From Verrucomicrobiaceae bacterium (GTDB lineage: Bacteria; Verrucomicrobiota; Verrucomicrobiia; Verrucomicrobiales; Akkermansiaceae), in assembly GCA_027485995.1 (NCBI GenBank), contig JAIXPW010000139.1, forward strand, positions 1 through 64,000: 64,000 nucleotides of DNA. The letters are read 5' to 3'. A program made the position numbers and the translations under genes. Below the pieces are notes generated by a model, which was not told where the DNA came from, did not search any database, and saw only the letters and a list, made by a program, of their open reading frames with translations. Below are positions 28,172-35,498 of this stretch, in pieces. The first letter of the stretch is position 1. The number at the start of each line of letters is the position of its first letter.

Positions 28172-28984
28172 TTAGGCGAGCGCGGCGTGGATCGTGACTA
28201 TCTGATGCTCCTTGTCCGGAGTCGAGGCACGCACGGCCTCGTCCGGATCGAACTCTCCATAAGCCCGACCGATTTCAAATCCGGCGGACTCGATCAGTTG
28301 GAATAACTCGCGGTTGCCGAACCAGCGCAGGGTCTGCTGGCAAAGATGCTCACGGATGAGTTGTCGTGCGGGGTCGAGCAGAAGGTAGCGGTGCTCGCGA
28401 TGCAGGAGTTTCGCAGGACGGTCGAGCCGGTAGCGGGTCTCCATCGCGGCGATCCGGCCATCGGGGAGACGCGTCTCGTAGTCGGGATGCCACTCGTTCG
28501 CCGGGATCTCTCCGGCGAGTTCGGCCTCGGGGCGGAAGACGCTGAGGTAAAGTCCGCCGCCGGGTTCAAGGATCCTGGCGATCGAGGCCAGCATCCGGCC
28601 TGGATCGTCGACCAGTTGAAGGGTGAAGGCCGGCACCGTGGCAGCGGCGTAGGATTTGTCGGGAGAAAAGCCTTCGATCGTTCCGTGATGCAGCGTGGGT
28701 TTGGCCCCGGCGGCCTTCTGCGTGCAAAGCAGCAGCATGTCGGCCGACGGCTCGATGCCCTCGATGTCAAAGCCTGCCTCCAGAAGAGGCAGCAGCAGGC
28801 GGCCGGATCCACAGCCGATCTCGATCGAGGTGCCCGGAAAGCACTCGAGGAACGAGGTCAGCAGGGGCAATTCCGCCGGCGGACCCTCCGCCTCCCAGAA
28901 CGGGTCGTGAAAATCGGCTTCGAGTGAGGAGTAGTCGGACAAGGCGGGGAGTCGAATGGGTGCTTGATCCGCGATCAAGCCCAA
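28172..28984 (-). CDS. Class I SAM-dependent methyltransferase
   Basis: A 270-residue protein with the Rossmann SAM-binding motif SIEIGCGSGRLLLPLLEAGF, an acidic loop after strand 2 (IEGIEPSADML), and a later GGGLYLSVFRPEAE strand. It resembles small-molecule or protein methyltransferases of the Methyltransf_25 type; the substrate cannot be named. Only TTG codons (28984 or 28978) are available as starts near the N-terminus. The first codons overlap the palindrome at 28962-28980, so its expression may be tied to the divergent VapBC-type operon. Confidence 0.8.
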   Translation of the reverse strand: MGLIADQAPIRLPALSDYSSLEADFHDPFWEAEGPPAELPLLTSFLECFPGTSIEIGCGSGRLLLPLLEAGFDIEGIEPSADMLLLCTQKAAGAKPTLHHGTIEGFSPDKSYAAATVPAFTLQLVDDPGRMLASIARILEPGGGLYLSVFRPEAELAGEIPANEWHPDYETRLPDGRIAAMETRYRLDRPAKLLHREHRYLLLDPARQLIREHLCQQTLRWFGNRELFQLIESAGFEIGRAYGEFDPDEAVRASTPDKEHQIVTIHAALA

Positions 28985-29031
28985 CTTGTCCCGGAAGATG
29001 GCTTGAAATACTGTGGGACTGTGAGACTGTG
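28962..29031. promoter_or_regulatory. Probable operator region of the VapBC-type pair
   Basis: A perfect inverted repeat, GCTTGATC (28962-28969) and GATCAAGC (28973-28980), lies 58 bp before the antitoxin ATG. ACTGTG occurs three times at 8-bp spacing (29010, 29018, 29026) directly upstream of that ATG. Either element could bind an antitoxin-toxin complex for autoregulation. The triple repeat could instead belong to the short intergenic repeat family of this genome. Confidence 0.4.
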
Positions 29032-29037
29032 GCTCGC

Positions 29038-29301
29038 ATGAAGAACATCACGATCGCCGTGGATGACGAACTTTATCGCAAGGCCCGGATCAAGGCGGCG
29101 GAAAGCTCGACTTCGGTCTCGGCCCTGTTCAAGGCCTTCCTCATTCGCCTCACGGCAAACGAAGGGGCCGAGACCGAGTTTCAGCGGCTTGAGCGAGAGG
29201 AGGAGGAACTTCGGGCGGAGCTTCGGGCCCGGCGTCTGAGTCTTGATCCCAAGCACAATCTCAGCCGCGACGAACTTCACGACCGCCATGCGCTTCGTTG
29301 A
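29038..29301 (+). CDS. vapB: VapB-like antitoxin (ribbon-helix-helix type)
   Basis: An 87-residue protein. The N-terminus (MKNITIAVDDELYRKARIKA) has the ribbon-helix-helix pattern of DNA-binding antitoxins, followed by SVSALFKAFLIRL and a charged helical tail that would wrap the toxin. It overlaps the PIN toxin by 14 bp, the standard layout for translational coupling. It probably represses its own promoter through the repeats just upstream. The antitoxin call rests on the N-terminal pattern together with the toxin partner. Confidence 0.85.
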   Translation: MKNITIAVDDELYRKARIKAAESSTSVSALFKAFLIRLTANEGAETEFQRLEREEEELRAELRARRLSLDPKHNLSRDELHDRHALR

Positions 29302-29698
29302 CACCAACATTCTGCTCTACTCGCTGGATCTGGAGGCACCCGTGCCATCGAAGTCCACGATCGCCGCTCAAATCCTGAGAAGCACCGATCTGGCGCTGTC
29401 CGTCCAGGTGCTTCAGGAGTTCTACGTGCAGGCCACCCATCCGCGTCGTCCGGATGCACTGCCTCATGACATGGCGGTCAAGTTGATCGGGAAATGGATG
29501 CGATTCCGGATTCAGGAGAACACCGTTGCCGTGCTCCATTCAGCGCTCGCGATCAAGGAGCGGTATCAAACCTCGTATTGGGATGCGACCATTCTCGCAG
29601 CGGCGAGGGCAGTGGGCTGCAGGCAGCTGCTGAGTGAAGATCTGAACCACGGCCAGGACTACGGCGGTGTGATCGTCGTGAATCCTTTTCTAGGATGA
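29288..29698 (+). CDS. vapC: VapC-like PIN-domain toxin
   Basis: A 136-residue PIN-domain ribonuclease. Acidic metal-binding residues appear in order: Asp in MRFVDTNILLYS, Glu in VQVLQEFYVQ, Asp in TSYWDATILAAA, and Asp in LLSEDLNHGQD. Such toxins cleave tRNA or rRNA when freed from the antitoxin. I chose ATG 29288, which begins directly at the first catalytic strand and overlaps the antitoxin by 14 bp. All active-site residues are present, so the toxin looks functional. Confidence 0.88.
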   Translation: MRFVDTNILLYSLDLEAPVPSKSTIAAQILRSTDLALSVQVLQEFYVQATHPRRPDALPHDMAVKLIGKWMRFRIQENTVAVLHSALAIKERYQTSYWDATILAAARAVGCRQLLSEDLNHGQDYGGVIVVNPFLG

Positions 29699-29734
29699 GT
29701 CCGGTCGGCATTCATCCAGAGGATGGTTCCGCTG

Positions 29735-30124
29735 TCAGGCCTCCTGTAGGGCGATGCGTGCCAGATAGCCGGAACGTGATTCACCGTTTTTGCTCGCGGC
29801 GGCGTCGATCCGACGCAGCACGCGTTCTGGAAGCGAAATGTTCAAGCGCCGGGATTTGCCCGAAAGAGAGGCGAGATCGACGGAAACCATCGCCCAGATC
29901 ATGTGTCGGTAGTCAGGATTGGTTGAATGGATATCGGCACCTGCTGGAGTGGGGATCTTCTCTCCTGCATCAAGCAGTCCCTCGATATGAAAGGCCGCAG
30001 CCTCGGCGGCGTTGCGGATGGCCTCATCGAGCGTATCCCCCGCGCTGAAGCACCCCGGCAGATCGGGGAACTGCACTCCGTAGGCCTTGCCCTTTTCGTG
30101 ATCGATGGCGATGGCGTAGTTCAT
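29735..30124 (-). CDS. hicB: HicB-family antitoxin with C-terminal RHH domain
   Basis: A 129-residue protein. The N-terminal HicB fold (GKAYGVQFPDLPGCFSAGDT, then DEAIRNAAEAAAFHIEGLL) mimics the toxin's RNA substrate. The C-terminus carries a ribbon-helix-helix DNA-binding segment (RRLNISLPERVLRRIDAAAS). The ATG at 30124 overlaps the stop of hicA in an ATGA arrangement, the normal hicAB order. The cognate toxin gene is broken, so this antitoxin appears orphaned while its own frame is intact. Confidence 0.9.
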   Translation of the reverse strand: MNYAIAIDHEKGKAYGVQFPDLPGCFSAGDTLDEAIRNAAEAAAFHIEGLLDAGEKIPTPAGADIHSTNPDYRHMIWAMVSVDLASLSGKSRRLNISLPERVLRRIDAAASKNGESRSGYLARIALQEA

Positions 30125-30309
30125 GGTTGGTCGATTCCGGCTGATTTGAGAATGGCGCGTGCGGTCCCCAGAGGCAGGTCCTTCTTTGGATGAGGAACCG
30201 TGACAACGCCGCGTCTGGTCGGGTGATTGAATTGATGATGGCTGCCTTTTGTGCGGGTTTCCAGTCAGCCAGCTTTTTTTAAAAGCCTGATGATCTCGCG
30301 GCTGCTCAT
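30121..30309 (-). pseudogene. hicA: hicA toxin interrupted by one in-frame TGA
   Basis: Read on the minus strand from ATG 30309, the frame gives MSSREIIRLLKKAG, then TGA at codon 15 (30267-30265). It then continues in the same frame with LETRTKGSHHQFNHPTRRG and VVTVPHPKKDLPLG to the TGA overlapping hicB. This is the full 62-residue HicA fold, including the KGSHHQF motif with the catalytic His. HicA proteins normally have Trp after KKAG, so a TGG-to-TGA change explains the break. All other conserved residues persist, which suggests a recent event or a sequencing error. Confidence 0.85.
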
Positions 30310-30311
30310 CG

Positions 30312-30327
30312 TGTGTAACGATACACA
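30312..30327. promoter_or_regulatory. Inverted repeat just upstream of hicA
   Basis: TGTGTA (30312-30317) and TACACA (30322-30327) flank ACGA, ending 2 bp before the hicA start codon on the minus strand. The position suits autoregulation by the DNA-binding domain of HicB. Its survival fits continued use by the intact antitoxin. Confidence 0.5.
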
Positions 30328-30352
30328 AGCTCAAGATTTCGCCAAGATCAAT

Positions 30353-32044
30353 TCACGCCCCCACCTTCTGGCTGGCGAAGAAGACCTCCATGCGGTGCTG
30401 CATGTCCTCGTAGAAGCGCCTCTTGATGGATTCGAGCGCGGCAAGCTTTTCCGGCGAGGCGTTGACGTTCGCCTCCTGCTCCAGGCGCATCTTTTCGGCA
30501 AAGGCGCGTTCCATTTCGATCAGCGAGTCGAGGAACTCCTGGGCGGCGCGGGAGTGCTCAATTCCATCGACGAGGGCATGTTCCAGCCGCTTGTTGCGCG
30601 TGACCGCGATGAGGTTTCCGGCGGCGAGCTGGGTCATGTAGCGGCGGTGGCTCTGCTTGAAGGCCTGATGCTCGGCATCGAAGGTGACCTCGTCGCGATC
30701 GACCAGCGAATCGTAAGGGCCGGGCTTGGTGAAAAATTTCACGATCAGTGGAATGGTGTCCACCAGCATGAACAGCAGGGTGAGGACGATGTAGGTCGAG
30801 AAGGCGAACTTTCCGCCCTCGGCTCCGGCAAGAAAAAGCGAGTGCAGGGCGAGCGTCTGCGTGAGGATGTCGCGCCGCTGTTCGGCGCGCAGGGCAGTGA
30901 GGCGGACGTCCTCCTCCTTGGCCACGCTGGCGAGTTCGTCCTGCACGCGGGTCAGTTCCTTGAGGCGCGTGTCGATCTGCTGCTTGATGGTTTCCCGCAG
31001 CGCATTCTGTTGGGTGACGAACTGCCCGGCCTGATCTTCCTCCACTTTGCGCTTCAGTCCGGCCACACGATCGGCCTCGGCCTTGTTGGCGGCTTCGATT
31101 TCCTTGAGATGGCCTTCGAAGCTCGAGATCGCGGCCGCTTCGGCCTGACGGCTCTGGGTCTGGAGACTCGATTTCTCGGCGGAAAGGTGTTCGAGCAGGC
31201 CGCCCATACGGGTCGATTCCGCGCGGCGCGGTTCGAGCTGGTCGGAGCGGATCGACCTCGCACGTGGACCCTCGCCGACGAGGCCGGAGCGCTGGCCGTT
31301 GAGCTCGCGTTCAAACTCCGCCTGCCAGAAACCGAGTTCGGTCTGGAGCTTGGTGTATTGCGGCGTGAGCTCGGCACTTTGGGTTTCAATGACCGTGAGC
31401 CTCTCGCGGAACGGTGCGGTGGCCTCGTCGATGGCCTTCTTCAACTCCGCCTGCTGCTCGGCGGTCAAACCGGGGATCGCGGCGGATGCATCGGCATTTT
31501 CCTGAAGGATGAACTTCGCCTGGAAGGTGTCGTTCCACTTCAACCGCTGCTCGGCGATGCCGGCCTCCAGACCGGCGATCTGCGTCTGGACCTTGGTCTT
31601 TTCCTTCTCGAATCCCGCCCGCACGGTCTCAACCTCGGCGGCACGATCCTTCTCGATCACCGAGCTCACCGTGTCGCGGAAAAGCAGCAGCACCAGCGGG
31701 TGCGCGATCGTCAGGCCCATCAGCACGGCCACACAGAGGCGCAGGGAAAATTGCGAGAGCTTCCGCGTCCACGACAGGTAGGGCCGGTATCCAGCGAGCA
31801 GGGCGCGGTCGATGGTGAGAATGATGAGGCTCCAGACCAGCGCCACCGGATAGATCACGCGGGCGTTGTCGGTCAGCGTCGAAAGGGCGTAGGCGCAGGC
31901 AATGAAGGCGAACGCGCAGGGCACTAGGACGGTCGCACCGAAGGCCACGTATTTCCGCTGCTCCCAGTTCGGGCATTGCTCGAGGGTTTCAGTGCCCGCG
32001 CCGGAGAGCCAGAAAAAGAGGCGTTTGAAGGGATTGGCGTGCAT
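30353..32044 (-). CDS. DUF4407 domain membrane protein with long coiled coil
   Basis: A 563-residue protein. Four hydrophobic helices lie at about 30-55, 63-80, 95-120 and 410-435. Between the third and fourth sits a long charged, coiled-coil-forming region (about 130-400), and a helical tail follows. The opening (FFWLSGAGTETLEQCPNWEQRKYVAFG) and ILTIDRALL match DUF4407, whose function is unknown. It is monocistronic, with its own gap on each side. The layout suggests a coiled-coil domain held at the membrane at both ends. Confidence 0.85.
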   Translation of the reverse strand: MHANPFKRLFFWLSGAGTETLEQCPNWEQRKYVAFGATVLVPCAFAFIACAYALSTLTDNARVIYPVALVWSLIILTIDRALLAGYRPYLSWTRKLSQFSLRLCVAVLMGLTIAHPLVLLLFRDTVSSVIEKDRAAEVETVRAGFEKEKTKVQTQIAGLEAGIAEQRLKWNDTFQAKFILQENADASAAIPGLTAEQQAELKKAIDEATAPFRERLTVIETQSAELTPQYTKLQTELGFWQAEFERELNGQRSGLVGEGPRARSIRSDQLEPRRAESTRMGGLLEHLSAEKSSLQTQSRQAEAAAISSFEGHLKEIEAANKAEADRVAGLKRKVEEDQAGQFVTQQNALRETIKQQIDTRLKELTRVQDELASVAKEEDVRLTALRAEQRRDILTQTLALHSLFLAGAEGGKFAFSTYIVLTLLFMLVDTIPLIVKFFTKPGPYDSLVDRDEVTFDAEHQAFKQSHRRYMTQLAAGNLIAVTRNKRLEHALVDGIEHSRAAQEFLDSLIEMERAFAEKMRLEQEANVNASPEKLAALESIKRRFYEDMQHRMEVFFASQKVGA

Positions 32045-32358
32045 GGAAATTCGAAGGTTCAGGGGAAATCAGAACCACTACCGGAGAATGCGATGGATCA
32101 TTTCATCGCGCATTCTTCTTCACCACGGATTTCACCGACGATCACGGAAAAGATCGAAACGGGGTGACGCAGTTTGACGGATTGCAGGTCCCTTTTCCCA
32201 AAACGAGCTGTCGCGTTTCATTCGAAGTCTTCATCCGTGAAAATCCGAGTCATCCGTGGTCGAGAACTCTTCTTTCGTCATTCGGATTTCGGATTTCGGA
32301 ATTCGTCATTCACGGGTCATTCCTTGCCCAATCCCGGCCTGCCCGTTAGCCATGGGCG
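32045..32358. repeat. Intergenic region with heptad-like TTCGGAT repeats
   Basis: This 314-bp divergent spacer between the DUF4407 gene and dgt must hold both promoters; none is clear by eye. At 32281-32308 four units in exact 7-bp register read TTCGGAT, TTCGGAT, TTCGGAA, TTCGTCA. CATCCGTG and CACGGATTT-type words recur upstream. No gene is supported here. Confidence 0.6.
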
Positions 32359-33651
32359 ATGCACAACGGTTTTTACAACGCGTGGGACCTCGAACGCCGC
32401 TCCGGCCTCTCGGATTCGGCCGATTACCGCACGCCGTTCCAGATCGATCGTGACCGCGTGCTGCACACCCCCACCTTCCGCCGCCTGCAGAACAAGACCC
32501 AGGTCTTCTGGAGCGGCGAATACGATTTCTACCGCACCCGCCTGACCCACTCGCTGGAGGTCGCGCAGATCGGGAAAGCGATCTGCCGCTGGCTGGAAAC
32601 GCGACCCGATGGCCCGCTGTCGCGCGAGTTCCATGTCGATCCGGATCTGGTTGAAGCGGTCTGTCTTTCCCACGACCTCGGCCACCCGCCCTTCGGACAT
32701 GCTGGCGAGCGTTCGTTGAATTTCCTAATGAAGGATCACGGTGGCTTCGAGGGCAATGCCCAAACCCTGCGACTCCTCACCGAGCGCATCTTTTCGGCGA
32801 AGCGCACCGGCATGGACCCGACCCGCGCCTTTCTCGATGGCGTGCTCAAGTACAAATCCCTCTGGACCGAGCGCAAGGCCGCCGACGGAAAGGCACCGGA
32901 GCACCACTTCCTCTACGACGACCAGCACGCGCATCTCGACTGGGCGATGGGCGGAAATGATTTCCCGATCGAGCTCACGCCCGGCGAGGTGCGAGACACC
33001 TTCAAGTCGATCGAATGCCAGATCATGGACTGGGCAGACGACACCGCCTACTCGCTCAACGACTTGTCCGACAGCGTCCGGGCGGGCTTCCTCACCATCG
33101 AGAAAATCGAGGCCTGGGCCGAGAAATCCGGAGCCGCCACCGGTGAGGGGACACCGCTCGGTGATCTGCTGAAGGCGATCCGTCGCAAGCGCGTCGATCC
33201 CTTCGTCGGCAAACGCATCGGCTCCTACATTCAGGCCACGCGACTGGAGTCCGACGTCAATTTCCTCAGCGCCATGACCCACCGCTACCGCTACCGGCTC
33301 GTCATCGATCCAGTGGTCAAGGCCGAGTCCAAGCTCTTCAAGAAGCTCGCCTTCGAGGTCGTCTTCCTTTCCCCGCAGCTCAAGCAACTCGAGCACAAGG
33401 GCAGCCGCATGCTCCGCCAGCTTTGGGACGTGTTGGAGAAACGCTACGTCCGTGGGGAAACCATCGACGGCCAGGACTTCCAGCTCCTCGCCGCCGACAC
33501 TGCGGCGGAGATCGAAGCCGCGCCCGATGAACTCGGTCGCGCCCGCATCGTCTGCGACTTTCTCGCCGGCATGACCGACGGATATGCCGCGCGGACCTAC
33601 AAGCGATTGTTTGTTCCAGACTTTGGATCGATTGGGGATCTGATTGGGTAG
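32359..33651 (+). CDS. dgt: Deoxyguanosinetriphosphate triphosphohydrolase-like protein
   Basis: A 430-residue HD-domain hydrolase. The N-terminus (SDSADYRTPFQIDRDRVLHT) and the signature RRLQNKTQVFWSGEYDFYRT are typical. Metal-binding motifs are RLTHSLEVAQIG (His) and CLSHDLGHPPFGHAGE (His-Asp), with a later Asp in IMDWADDTAYSLNDL. The enzyme hydrolyses dNTPs to nucleosides and triphosphate and helps control dNTP pools. It starts at ATG 32359; an overlapping ATG at 32352 is out of frame. It stands alone between two long spacers. Confidence 0.93.
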   Translation: MHNGFYNAWDLERRSGLSDSADYRTPFQIDRDRVLHTPTFRRLQNKTQVFWSGEYDFYRTRLTHSLEVAQIGKAICRWLETRPDGPLSREFHVDPDLVEAVCLSHDLGHPPFGHAGERSLNFLMKDHGGFEGNAQTLRLLTERIFSAKRTGMDPTRAFLDGVLKYKSLWTERKAADGKAPEHHFLYDDQHAHLDWAMGGNDFPIELTPGEVRDTFKSIECQIMDWADDTAYSLNDLSDSVRAGFLTIEKIEAWAEKSGAATGEGTPLGDLLKAIRRKRVDPFVGKRIGSYIQATRLESDVNFLSAMTHRYRYRLVIDPVVKAESKLFKKLAFEVVFLSPQLKQLEHKGSRMLRQLWDVLEKRYVRGETIDGQDFQLLAADTAAEIEAAPDELGRARIVCDFLAGMTDGYAARTYKRLFVPDFGSIGDLIG

Positions 33652-34358
33652 GGGATAAATGACGAATGACGAAGTGTGGTGCTGGTTGAGCTCGCCATCG
33701 ATCGAGGATTCCAATCTTGGCCAAATTCCATGACTCAGTTGAAATCCTGATCAAGAGGTGGCTTGAATTCTCTTGTGCTGGCTACCCTTAGCCTCCTACT
33801 CACCATCCGGTCTGCGAGTGACTCTCGAACCGGACCGGTTGTCCAAGCAAGCTGTTAGCTGGGAGGCATTCTAACAGATCCGAAGCCTGACGCAGGCAGT
33901 CGATGGACCGATCCGGTGCGGGCAAGTCACATGAAGAGCCTCCGAAGGGGCTCGGATCCAACCATCCCGGTTCAGCGCCCTTTGAACGACCGGCAGAGAG
34001 GGGGGAAAGCTGTGCCCTGGCCTCTTGAAGGCATGTTTGAAAGAAGCTGGTCAGTCGGAGATTCAGAAGCGCAACTCCAGATGATCGGCACGAAGGCGGA
34101 TGGAGCGCATGGAATTGAGTTGTTTTCAATCGGCATCTCCTCTTTGCTGTCGCCCATCTGGAGTTGGTCTTCTGGATTTGGAGGTGCAACTTCAAATTTC
34201 AGACTGGCTCCGGGGGCAAGCGGTCCGGCCTTGGGCAGGGCAGGCTCCGAGGCCTGGGTCCGGCGAGAATGCGTTTTACGCAAATTTGCAATCCATTTAA
34301 ATTTGAACTATCCATTTGTTGGATATCTGGTAGGTGAAACCTCATAGTTTCACTTACC
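33652..34358. other. 707-bp non-coding stretch upstream of the FIST/kinase operon
   Basis: Open frames here on both strands have no recognisable motif and a composition unlike the flanks, so I call no gene. It holds an inverted repeat, CTGTTAG (33854-33860) with CTAACAG (33873-33879). An AT-rich stretch (34275-34330) follows that is probably the promoter, with ATCCA-TTTGT-TGGAT at 34310-34324. A GTGAAAC/GTTTCAC inverted repeat (34334-34353) ends 5 bp before the next start codon. Confidence 0.5.
34334..34353. promoter_or_regulatory. Inverted repeat at the start of the FIST-sensor operon
   Basis: GTGAAAC (34334-34340) and GTTTCAC (34347-34353) are exact reverse complements with a CTCATA spacer, ending 5 bp before the ATG at 34359. 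Binding of a regulator, or folding in the mRNA, would block ribosome access. The half-site resembles the arms of the palindrome before actA, but the spacing differs. Confidence 0.45.
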
Positions 34359-35495
34359 ATGAACGTCACCCAACAGATCCTCAAGACTCCATCGGCGGAA
34401 ATCGCTCCATTTCCGGATCACGGTCAAGAGCGACTGCTGCTCGTCTTTGCGCCCCGCGAATGGATCGAGCAGCCGGGATTTCTGGATCGGGTGAGTTCGT
34501 CGTGCCCTGAAGGAACTCGCATCGCCGGTTGCTCGACATCCGGAGAGATCTCTGCGCGTGGAGCTCACGACGAGGCGGCCACCCTGACCCTGCTGTCTTT
34601 TGAGAAGACCCAGGTGGAGCTCGTGGTGCAGCCGAGTCCGGACATGGAGTCCTCCCGCGTGACGGGAAGCGAGCTCGCTGCGCGGCTTTGCAGCCTGGTG
34701 GCGGATCCTGCATTCGTCCTGGTGTTTTCCGATGGGCTGAACGTCAACGGCAGTGAGCTGGTGGCGGGAATGTCGCAGGGGCTGAGTTCCAAGTGTCTGT
34801 TTTCCGGCGGCCTGGCCGGAGATGGGACCCACTTCGGATCGACCGTGGTGATTGCCGACGGTGAATTCCACCATCATGCGGTCGTGGGGATCGTGTTCGG
34901 GGGGGCGAGCCTGAAAGTGGCCAGTTCATCAGTGGCCGGGTGGTGCCCGTTCGGGACCTTCCGCGCGGTCACCCTATCACGAGCCAATCAGTTGGATGAG
35001 ATCGATGATTCTCCCGCGTTGCAGGTTTACTCCTCGTATCTTGGCTCCGATGCGGAGCAGCTGCCTTCCTCCGGACTTCTCTACCCCCTGGAGGTCCATC
35101 CTCCCGATGGCTCGCCGCCGGTGATCCGGACCCTGCTGGCGGTGGACCGGGAGGCGGGCAGCCTGACCTTTGCCGGCGATATTCCCCAAGGAAGCACCGC
35201 CCGCTTGATGAACGCCAGCTACGACCAGCTCGTGAATGGCGCCGGTCTGGCGGCGGAAAAAGCGGTGGCCTCCCTTGCGAATCCCGCGCTGGCGATTCTG
35301 GTCAGTTGTGTGGGCAGGAAGCTGGCCCTCGCGAGCTACACCGATCTGGAGGTGGATGCGGTGAAGGATCGCCTGCCCAAGGACACCATCCTCTGTGGCT
35401 TTCACTCGTATGGGGAAATCGGCGTCGATGAGACCGACCGCGGGATCGAGCTGCACAATCAGACGATGACCGTCACCTTGATCACCGAAGTCTGA
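34359..35495 (+). CDS. FIST-domain sensor protein (NosP-like)
   Basis: A 378-residue soluble protein with an N-terminal FIST domain (GTRIAGCSTSGEISARGAHD, FVLVFSDGLNVNGSELV, SSKCLFSGGLAGDG) and a C-terminal FIST_C domain (LPKDTILCGFHSYGEIGVDE). FIST proteins are small-ligand sensors. The characterised NosP group binds heme and nitric oxide and regulates a co-encoded histidine kinase. The kinase here begins 3 bp after this stop codon, which is that arrangement. Several His residues are present; which, if any, ligates heme cannot be decided from sequence alone. Confidence 0.88.
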   Translation: MNVTQQILKTPSAEIAPFPDHGQERLLLVFAPREWIEQPGFLDRVSSSCPEGTRIAGCSTSGEISARGAHDEAATLTLLSFEKTQVELVVQPSPDMESSRVTGSELAARLCSLVADPAFVLVFSDGLNVNGSELVAGMSQGLSSKCLFSGGLAGDGTHFGSTVVIADGEFHHHAVVGIVFGGASLKVASSSVAGWCPFGTFRAVTLSRANQLDEIDDSPALQVYSSYLGSDAEQLPSSGLLYPLEVHPPDGSPPVIRTLLAVDREAGSLTFAGDIPQGSTARLMNASYDQLVNGAGLAAEKAVASLANPALAILVSCVGRKLALASYTDLEVDAVKDRLPKDTILCGFHSYGEIGVDETDRGIELHNQTMTVTLITEV

Positions 35496-35498
35496 CCG

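Noticed and set aside
30265-30267. TGA in hicA as a selenocysteine or programmed readthrough codon
   Set aside because: HicA has Trp at this place, not Cys. No structured element follows the codon by eye, and a one-base TGG-to-TGA change is simpler.
30251-31927. A 558-codon open frame on the plus strand opposite the DUF4407 gene
   Set aside because: The minus-strand frame has membrane helices, a coiled coil and family motifs. The plus-strand frame has none and is its antisense shadow.
33800-34347. Two open frames of about 130-143 codons in the gap before the FIST gene
   Set aside because: They overlap each other on opposite strands, show no motif and would place coding sequence over the probable promoter and inverted repeats.
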